NCBI GenBank assembly: GCA_029224185.1
Contig: CM055207.1
Span: 17,213,685 to 17,277,684, forward strand
Length of the DNA stretch: 64,000 bases
From: Karalla daura
Taxonomy: Eukaryota; Chordata; Actinopteri; Chaetodontiformes; Leiognathidae
Reading direction: 5' to 3'
Part shown: in pieces, positions 25,601-32,900 of the stretch
Layout of the letters: every line of letters begins with the position of its first letter
Numbering within the stretch: the stretch's first letter is position 1
Notes under the pieces: model-generated
What the model was told of the DNA's origin: nothing
What the model saw: the letters and a program-made list of their open reading frames with translations, nothing else
The model's database searches: none
Made by a program: the position numbers and the translations under genes

Positions 25601-26785
25601 CATGCAAAGTGAATAACGTGTAAACCTCGCAGAAACGGTGCTCACAGACACATTTTCAGTTGTGTTGTGTGTCCCTCTGCTGGACAAACAGTACTACTAC
25701 ACCCACCTGTGTGTTCACAAATTGGGTTGTCTATCTCCATAAACTCTGCCAAAGTGCTAAGATTGGTTACCTTGAGCCAAGTAGTGGATGAAAAGCAATG
25801 ATGGAGGAAGTGTGCAGATCTCTCAATGAAAGTACTAACAGCACAGTATAGCAGTAGTATAAGTAGTACAAGGAAAAGTCCATCCATCATCTTACCAACT
25901 TTGTTATCCACTGGTATGTTGTATGGTATGACGTGCTGAAGCCTATCTCCAGCACACACAGGGTGAAAACAGGTGACGCTCACACACCATTCACTCTCTC
26001 ACTCGCACCTAGGGGGCAAGTTAGAGTCTCAAGTCGGTACTAGTGCTTTTCGGACTGTGGGAGAAAACCCATGCAGACCATGAGGGAACATACACAGAGA
26101 TGCCCCAATTAGGGATTTGAACTAGCTACCTCAGTGTTTGGGTGCACTAGGGCGCTATTCCCTGAACCACCATGTTGCCTAGGAGAAGTCTTTCATTTGA
26201 CATTTTAGTGAATGTCTTAGTATGATCGGGATAGTGTGGTTAAAGTTTTTAAAGTGCACCAAAATGTGTGGCTGCTCCAAGCTCTTGAGGTGAAGAGCAT
26301 AAAACAGCAGATTTTCCCTGTGAGGTGTGTGGGAAAAGACCCCGGTGAAGTATGAGCTCTATTATTCAATCTCTTGGATTAATGCGCTCAACAATGCTCT
26401 CGCTTCTTACGTGAACAAGCGTTATTACATAATAAAGCGGGGATGTGTTAAGTAACCGTTCGGGTCGTGACAGACTGTGCGTCTGCTGTCTGACTCCCGC
26501 TGTGCGAACATTGTTCTCCTTAACCTCTGATCCCAAGGCGGAGTTTTCTTCTGCCAGGAGAGTTTCGCCCTGCAGCACGCCTCCGCCATCTTTGAGTGGG
26601 TCTACTGCATGCTCATCATGCTCTTCTACGGGACCTTCGCCTTTGAGTTCAGCAGCGTGTCGGGGGACACCCTGATGGTGCTGTCGCGCGGCGCGGCCGT
26701 CCCCAGCTTCCCCGCCTCCGAGCACAAGACAGAGGTGGGCGGGGGCTCCAGCCACCACCAGACAGAGAACTTTTCCATGCTGTAG
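14623..26785 (+). CDS. tmem150a: Transmembrane protein 150A (TMEM150/DRAM/Sfk1 family), 7 exons, 273 aa
   Basis: TMEM150A is a multi-span plasma-membrane protein related to yeast Sfk1. In mammals it binds the EFR3-PI4KIIIalpha complex and influences PtdIns4P/PtdIns(4,5)P2 at the plasma membrane. Coding exons are 14623-14687, 16877-16924, 18653-18739, 19536-19603, 21477-21604, 25342-25519 and 26538-26785. Phases join and the sum is 822 nt. Residues 1-25 form the first span (ITGIWVVYAMA). The first lumenal/extracellular loop carries a Cys cluster (CC at 57-58, C69, C77) and an N-glycosylation sequon NAS at 41-43. The KCGTLPPESC block matches the KCGSYPPESC block of mammalian TMEM150A. Five further hydrophobic segments include GLIMVGNFQVDFAK and YIGAGVAFPSSMLFVC. 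The cytosolic tail ends HHQTENFSML. TMEM150B/C are less likely because of the CCTLDNVPLIS segment. Confidence 0.94.
14688..16876 (+). other. tmem150a intron 1 (after first coding exon)
   Basis: 2.2 kb. Contains a poly(C) run at 15801-15819 and a TAAGATAAG-type stretch at 15548-15600. No coding feature. Confidence 0.7.
16877..16924 (+). CDS. tmem150a: tmem150a coding exon 2
   Basis: 48-bp exon, acceptor aacttgcag, donor TG|gtatga. Encodes YAMALYNQHVCPVSNW, matching the conserved first-loop start of TMEM150A. The tryptophan codon is split by the intron. Confidence 0.92.
16925..18652 (+). other. tmem150a intron 2
   Basis: 1.7 kb of unique-looking sequence with a short CA/CAAA stretch right after the donor and a GGA-rich stretch at 17750-17775. 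Nothing else supported. Confidence 0.7.
18653..18739 (+). CDS. tmem150a: tmem150a coding exon 3
   Basis: 87-bp exon, acceptor tgtcgacag, donor AG|gtgagtg. Read in the joining phase it gives AYNASCEEQLPLQRG then VLCCTLDNVPLI, aligning with the family's CCTLDDVPLIS. It carries the glycosylation sequon and a Cys pair. This exon is too short to stand out as an open frame. Confidence 0.9.
18740..19535 (+). other. tmem150a intron 3
   Basis: 796 bp with no feature beyond a T-rich tract at 18970-19025. Confidence 0.7.
19536..19603 (+). CDS. tmem150a: tmem150a coding exon 4
   Basis: 68-bp exon, acceptor ctgtgcag, donor G|gtgagtg. Encodes KCGTLPPESCFFSLICSTGS, the start of the second membrane span. 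Confidence 0.93.
19604..21476 (+). other. tmem150a intron 4
   Basis: 1.9 kb with a GT/GA microsatellite (19630-19685), an A8/T10 inverted repeat (19903-19936) and a small GGTGCTA/TAGCACC palindrome (20843-20860). Confidence 0.7.
19903..19936. repeat. Inverted repeat with A8/T10 arms
   Basis: Eight A then GCACCAT, two bases, then ATGGTGC and ten T. It is almost a perfect palindrome, which would end in a U-run if transcribed on the plus strand, like a Pol III stop. It lies within an intron and a functional role is not shown. Confidence 0.85.
21477..21604 (+). CDS. tmem150a: tmem150a coding exon 5
   Basis: Acceptor ctcacag, donor CAG|gtaatc, phase 0 out. Encodes LIGLLRYAHVIEK and the third membrane span up to VGNFQ. 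Confidence 0.94.
22285..22485. repeat. Decayed fish-type interspersed repeat
   Basis: Contains CATCCATCCATCATCC, GAACCCAGACACAAACAGGG, GACCTGGGACGCAAACGTGC and CGTGCTGTGAGGCAACAGC in the order seen in a dispersed teleost repeat. Its termini are not clear. Confidence 0.45.
22923..22948 (+). repeat. G-quadruplex-type tract
   Basis: At least five consecutive GGGG runs separated by single A, satisfying the usual G3+N1-7 pattern with minimal loops. It lies on the transcribed-RNA strand of tmem150a intron 5. Confidence 0.9.
24813..24830. repeat. Poly(G) run
   Basis: 18 consecutive G preceded by nine T; the exact length is prone to sequencing error. Confidence 0.85.
25243..25318. repeat. Telomere-like inverted repeat
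   Basis: GGTTAGG, TTTAGGG and TTTGGGTTAG on the left half face CCCTAAACCCC and CCCTAACCC on the right half, so degenerate TTAGGG units meet their complement. It ends about 25 bp before the exon 6 acceptor. Confidence 0.75.
25342..25519 (+). CDS. tmem150a: tmem150a coding exon 6
   Basis: Acceptor gtttctcag, donor A|gtatcc. Encodes VDFAKVLHYIGAGVAFPSSM and the span ALLALIALVLS. The donor was chosen because A + GC restores Ser before GVFF. Confidence 0.93.
25520..26537 (+). other. tmem150a intron 6
   Basis: 1.0 kb, about a third of which is a decayed interspersed repeat (25870-26185). Confidence 0.7.
25870..26185. repeat. Decayed fish-type interspersed repeat
   Basis: Contains CATCCATCATC, CTGAAGCCTATCTCC, CACACCATTCACTC, GACTGTGGGAGAAAACCC, ATGCAGACCATGAGGGAACA and GGGATTTGAACTAGCTACC. 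This is the most readable copy of the family in the window. Confidence 0.55.
26538..26785 (+). CDS. tmem150a: tmem150a coding exon 7 and stop
   Basis: Acceptor tcccaag, stop TAG at 26783-26785. Encodes GVFFCQESFALQHASAIFEW, the last membrane span and a hydrophilic tail with Gly/Ser/His. Confidence 0.94.
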
Positions 26786-28480
26786 CCGGACTGCAGGGCG
26801 GGGGTCCAGAGGGGAAGCGCATGGACCCTGGAACAGGGGCTGTGTTCAGAAACGGACCGCCGCGCCAGGAGTGTGTGCGGACTTGGCCAAGATGTCGCCC
26901 GTGGTGCGTCAACAGACAGAGAGCAGCACGTCGTCATTGCATATGAATGTGTATGAGGGTGCAGTACCAGCAGGAGGTGATGGTGACGGTTCCAGTAGAG
27001 AAGGCATCCAAAGTCCCAAATCAACTTTGCTCCATGAATGGAGGTTGTGTTTTCCCGGATGTCTTACGAAATGTTTTAGGCTGACCAAAAGTTCTGCTAT
27101 ATTTATTGCTCCTAACCTGATGCAAAGCGAGATGCTGGCTACTGTGCTCATTCAGCAGCAGGTTCAATCAGACCAACAGCGGGACGTTTTTACATTTTCT
27201 TTTTTGTTTGTCTTATTTTAACATGGACTTCACCAACGATGAATTGAGGAGGAACCTCAAGGGTTTTCAGACCCGAGGTGCTCCGTACGTGCCTGCGGGG
27301 GGAGCTAGCGAGCTGGCTGCTTTCAGAGCCTGATCACTGCATAGCAACCAATCGGCATCAGACACAAGGGTGCCTGCAACTGGGAGGCGTTTCCATGCAG
27401 CTGTTGAATATGTGAAAGATTTATATGTAGCCTGTCATAATATGAGTAAACCACAGCTGAACGCGTTTTCTGAAAAAGCTGCAGTTGGATTAAAGCATGG
27501 GGAACGAGGATAACCAGCTCGGATCAGATTGCTCCTGGTCACCTGGGAGGTGTCAAACATCTCAGCAGGCCTTTGACAGAGTTACGAAAGTCCACTTTCT
27601 CTTTCCTTTTTTTAAACTGTTTTTGTTTTTTATACAAAGGGGATGACGCGCAGAGGCAACGGGGCTGTGCTATTTTTTAAAGATACGCTTTACCCAAAAC
27701 CAGCCCAAGTCTAACAGACCACAACATAGATCCATCGATCAGCTGCTCGCTCACCTGGGACCAAAGTGTTTTATCCAGGCTTCACTGCAGCACGCTGCAC
27801 AGTATTTATTGTAAGTGCCTTGTCTGAACTATGGGGGGGGGGGCAGCACTCACACACACACACACACACACACAGAGTCTCTCTCTCTCTCACACACACA
27901 CAACCAGACCCCGTCCTGGCTGTGAGCTTGAATCCCCCTGATGAGACAAACCCTCTGTGAACTCTTGTCGGAGCTTTTATGGGAAGGCCTCGGATAAAAA
28001 CGCCACGTCTCCCCACGCTCACACGCCGTGCCTGGCATTGTTTTACACTCAGGAAGTTTTCTTACATCATCAGCTTTCACTCTTTTTACCTCACTCGTGA
28101 GTTTTCCTAAGAAAGAAAAGAAGAAAAAGTAAGCGCTCTGACAATAGCCGGAGTCTGTGCCAAAAATAATGTCTTTCATTTGTTGCGTGTTGACGGTATT
28201 TCTAAGTTCATCATGTAATTCGAGTTGTATTGTTTTATGCAGTTGTTTACAGCCGTTGTATTCAGTATCCACAGAAACATCTATGTGCCTTTTGGCCCGA
28301 GTAGTTGCCACATATCGCCCAGATAAGCTCGGTCGTGTATTTTCCGTCTCTTCAGTAACAATGAGCCTTAATGACAATGTAAATGGGACCAAGTGTTAAG
28401 CCAGTCAGGATGTTATCAATGCTGTATTTGAATATACACAAGGCAAGTAAAAGATGAATAAAATGAACGCTTACAGCAAA
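26786..28480 (+). other. tmem150a: Probable 3' UTR of tmem150a
   Basis: AATAAA at 28457-28462 would give a 1.7-kb UTR; an ATTAAA at 27489-27494 could give a shorter one. Contains a poly(G)/CA/CT microsatellite cluster at 27832-27903. No open frame with protein features. Confidence 0.5.
28457..28462 (+). terminator. Candidate poly(A) signal of tmem150a
   Basis: AATAAA on the plus strand, 112 bp before the convergent signal of the MAT gene. Confidence 0.55.
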
Positions 28481-28554
28481 CAAGAGGGGGGTGGCTGGCT
28501 CAGTTTGTGGGTTTCATTCAAGCACGAAGCAGAGAAGTAAAATCAAACACAGCC

Positions 28555-29845
28555 TATGCTTCTTGTCAAAATCTTTATTGTTCAAAAATCATATTTACAG
28601 GTGTACATGTCTTTGGGTCTGATGACGGACTATGAGTAACTGCAACAGAAGAAACAGAGTCACAGGTTTTTCTCTGACTGACAACTGTTTCATGTGAAAC
28701 AACGACGTATAAGAAAACAAGACCATTAGCGTGCTCAGACTAAGCGGCATCACCTAAGCCTCCGATGGTCTTCGGGTGATCTGGAGTCGTTACTCAAAGC
28801 TGCACTTGAATTAAAATGTCATCGGGATGTGTGCCGTTTCATTTTCTCAGCCATCCATTCAGGTTTAGACCAAGACAAGTTTGCAGTTAAAACATGTGCC
28901 TAGGACAAAAAAATATAAAATAGTGTGTTTGGAATTCAATCGATCTATCTTCTTATTGAGCTTGCATAGAGATGTTTCCTCTAATTCCACCTTAAAAAGT
29001 CAGTAATAGCGCCTTCCAGTGGGCATCTAGTGTGTTTGTTTTACTTCTGGTGTAGTGTCACACATATAGATGTAGAGAAAATTCATGTCTTTCAAAGTCT
29101 GAGAATAACAAATAGTCACGTTTTATTGCTCTATATCCAACTTAAAAAATACTACTACTAACTATGACTGACAACAGCAGTTGTTTGAGCACACGCATCA
29201 CTTTTCAGATGTTAGGTACGAAGCCAAAAACATCTGCCATGTCAGAACCCTCAGTGATCAACCCTCAATCTAATGTCTGCTGACCTAACTAAAAATCATG
29301 CTTCAATAAGAAAAAGCAAAAGAAACAGTGTTAACGTAGATGTGGAGCTTGAACTTGGGGACATGGGGGATTACGGGACTTATAAAGTTTGGATCATACA
29401 AAGGCTTCAGTCATATAAAAACACTAGCACCATCCACAAAAGTGTAGTTTTTCTTAAGACATGAAAGTGGTTTTGAAATGAAGCTATTAACATGGCGGCT
29501 GTCCTTTAGAATTTGGTCATTCACTCATTACTGGAAAGAAAAGCCCAATCGTTAACGTGTGAAAGAAGCTGCAGGCGTTTGACTTCACGCTTCAACTATG
29601 GGACAGAAATACCAAACGGCTCGTATTCCAGGTTACTATAGAGGGGGCTACCAAGTCATAAATTACAGATGAAACCGTCTATCTGCACCAACCCTGACCC
29701 ATCCCCGCGTACCTTCCCCGCTGGCCCTTATACTGGGTTACAGAAGCACGAGGGCCAGCTATCTACAGCATTCATTCCTCACACCCACCCACACACACAC
29801 ATGCATACACACACACACACACAGTCGCACACGTACAAAGATACT
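28555..29845 (-). other. mat2al: Probable 3' UTR of the MAT gene
   Basis: Runs from the stop codon to the minus-strand poly(A) signal. A GT-rich tract (plus-strand CA, 29790-29821) begins about 25 nt after the stop. I looked for the exact METTL16 nonamer (plus-strand TTCTCTGTA) known from the MAT2A 3' UTR and found none; the nearest is a two-mismatch form at 28669-28677. Confidence 0.5.
28574..28579 (-). terminator. Candidate poly(A) signal of the MAT gene
   Basis: TTTATT on the plus strand reads AATAAA on the minus strand. It predicts a MAT 3' UTR of about 1.3 kb ending near 28555. Confidence 0.55.
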
Positions 29846-29948
29846 CTAGAAGTTGAGGTCCCTTGGGACCTCCCAAGGGAACTCCTTCCTGCCAAAGTGT
29901 CCGTAGCAGGCTGTCTTCTGGTAGATTGGCCTCTTGAGGTCCAGCTCT
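29846..29948 (-). CDS. mat2al: MAT gene coding exon 9 and stop
   Basis: 103 bp. The acceptor reads CTACAG|AGAGCTG on the minus strand. Encodes ELDLKRPIYQKTACYGHFGR then KEFPWEVPRDLNF and TAG. Confidence 0.95.
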
Positions 29949-32900
29949 CTGTAGCACATTCAAACAAGGAAAATGAATGACTTACATGTCCAACGGCGGC
30001 TGCTGTGTAACACAGCAGCGGAGGTGAAGCCATGTCTGCCTGAAACTGACCTGACGATGACACCGGGCCTGAGATCAAAGTTTTTGTTGACGATCTCCAG
30101 CAGCTCCATTTCGCTCTTCTGAGAGGAGCCGTAGGTGAACAGGGAGATGGAGAGAGGGTGGGAAACGCCAATCGCATAGGCCACCTGCAAGTACAGACAA
30201 GAGACACAGCTTAGCTCTGCGGAGAGCTCCAGCCTCAGCTGGGAGGGATACTCTGACGTTATGGTTTGGATGGTCACCAGCAGCATCTATTTGTTGAAAT
30301 AATACCCAGGTACAGATAAAACCTTCCATTCTAAATAATCAATGGATATTTTCTTGTATAATACCAGTTCTTACTCAAAGTGCTTTTACACTAAAGGCAC
30401 AAATGTTTGTATTCAATCTCAACACTCAATCTCTGTCTGCTCAATTGGAAAATTGAGATTTTGACCCTTATGTAGCTATGCTTTCATACCAGTAATGTTT
30501 GGGGCCAATTCCAGCTCCCAAGCCTAATTTCGAACACACCTGTGCATTCACACTGACAACAAATGTAAAAGCCGTTTCTCACACAGAACCAAAAGCTAGT
30601 TAGTTCATCCTTGTAAAGAAGACCATCATCAGCATAAGCGTTGAAAAGAGATGAAAGGAAGGAGACACGATGTGCGGAATATTGAAGCAGACACTTTGCC
30701 ACTGTCAGGTGTAATTCATCCCCTGTGGTGAATACTCAGATGAGTTGAAACAAAAGGTCAAATCTCACCTGTACCAGAACTCTCCGGCACAGCTGGGCTT
30801 TCACCAGAGACTTGGCCACCCAGCGGGCGGCATAGGCGGCCGAGCGGTCCACCTTGGTGTAGTCCTTCCCTGAGAACGCCCCACCACCGTGGGCCCCCCA
30901 GCCCCCGTACGTGTCCACGATGATCTTCCTGCCCGTCACTCCCGCGTCACCCTGAGAAGAGGATCGCACCCTCAGTGCCCTCATCCTATCGTCACCAAAC
31001 ACCAGTCGCTTTCTTTCTTGGCCCCTCGGGAGCTTTACCTGAGGCCCGCCAATCACGAAGCGGCCGCTGGGCTGCAGGTGGTAGATGGTGTTCTCGTCGA
31101 GGTACCTCTCGGGGACCACGGCCTTGATGACCTTCTCCTTCAGGACCTCCTTCTGCTCCTCCAGACTCACATAGTCGTCATGCTGCACTGAGATCACCAC
31201 CGTGTGGACCCTCTTGGGGATCACAGCCCCGTTCTCCTGGACGTAATGAACAGTCACCTGGATGGAGGGGGCGGGAAAGGGTAAGGGGAGGTGTTAGAGT
31301 GGTTACTGATGCGCACAGGTCTGCTTCAAAGGGACACGGTGATCTGATTCCACCTGTGTCTTGGAGTCAGGGCGGAGCCAGGGGACAGTCCCATTGCGTC
31401 TCAGTTCGGCCATTTTGTAATTGAGCTTGTGGGCGAGGACGACGGTGAGAGGCATGCTCTCCTCTGTCTCATCTGTGGCATATCCAAACATCAGACCCTA
31501 AAAACACAGGAGAAACACAAGTTGCTTAATGCAGAACATGTATGAACAAAAACTGCTGTTGTATACCGACTGCAACAATCAAAAGTAAAGCTGATAAGGG
31601 CAGACAACTAATATATATATTTGTATGAGATAGCTGATAAAATTCCATTTTCAGATTTTTAAGTTTTTCGGAATTGCTTGAGTGAGAGATTGGAGCTCTT
31701 TGGTCAATGCATATGCAGACGATTTTCTGGTTTTCAGTCCCAACAATTCAAAACATGAACAGCGTTGGTTGTGTGCCTGCAGATGACCTGATCTCCGGCG
31801 CCAATGTCGGTCTCCTTGCGATCGACGTGAACCCCCTGAGCAATGTCAGGGGACTGCTGCTCGAGGGCCACCAACACGTTGCAAGTCTTGTAATCAAAGC
31901 CTGGAGAGAAAAGAGCAGGACGTGCGCGGTTCACTCATGGAATAGCGAGCAATCGAATGTACTTGTTGAATCGCCACAAGCAGCGTGTGGTTCGTCCTCA
32001 CCCTTGTCCGAGTTGTCATAGCCGATGTCTCGGATGGTCTCCCTCACCACCTTCTGGTAGTCCACGTTGGCTCGGGACGTGATCTCGCCGCAGAGCAGCA
32101 CCATGCCAGTCTTGCACACGGTCTCTGTGGAACAGATATCCACCTCTAATTGTAGTCATTGTAGATGAATAGGGCTTTGTTGCGGCAGCATGATGTGAAG
32201 CAGAACATGCTCCTCTTAACTGTCCTCCTCTGATCATCTTGTTTTTTTCCCCATCCGATGCTGTCACAACCCCTTCTCAAGACATTCAGCCTTCGTGTTC
32301 AGAGGTTGTTTCCCACAACTCTATTCTGATGATAGCTTGGGAGATATCACTTTAGGATCTTCATTATACTTTAATTCAACTAGATTTCATCTTATAATGT
32401 TTGCTTAAAAAAATAGTGTCAGGTTTTGTGTGCTCTGTCTGCCTTTGTTTTTTCTGTGTTCCTGTCTGGCTGCCTGTCTTGGTGTATGGGCCCCTCCTCC
32501 TGGGTGTTTCCTGTGGACCAATGTGAGGGTCTCTCTTGCTCATTGGCTGGCAGCTGGCTCGTCAGCCAGGTATTTAATCTACCTGAGCCGAGGAGCCAGT
32601 TGCCAGACCGTTGCCTGCAACTCTCCGTGCCTCGTGTCCTGTTCTCCCTGCTCTGTCCTGTGTCCTGACCATCCGTTCTTGGGTTGGTTTCCCCTTCAAC
32701 CAGGTTTTGTTTCTTTGTTTTTTGTATCCTAGTGTCAGGTTATTTTTTGTTCTAGATAGTGTTGGGTTCTTGGTGTTCCTGTGAAAACCTTGTTTTTTGT
32801 TTCAGTCAGTTTTGGTCAGTCAGTCAGTTAGTTTTCACCTGCGGCGACCAGTTCGGTCCCAGGTCTTTCTTTTCTTTATCAGTTTGATTTTGTTAGTTAC

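Noticed and set aside
28555..29845. METTL16-type hairpins in the MAT 3' UTR
   Set aside because: I searched for the exact nonamer on the minus strand and found only a two-mismatch form; no claim can be made.
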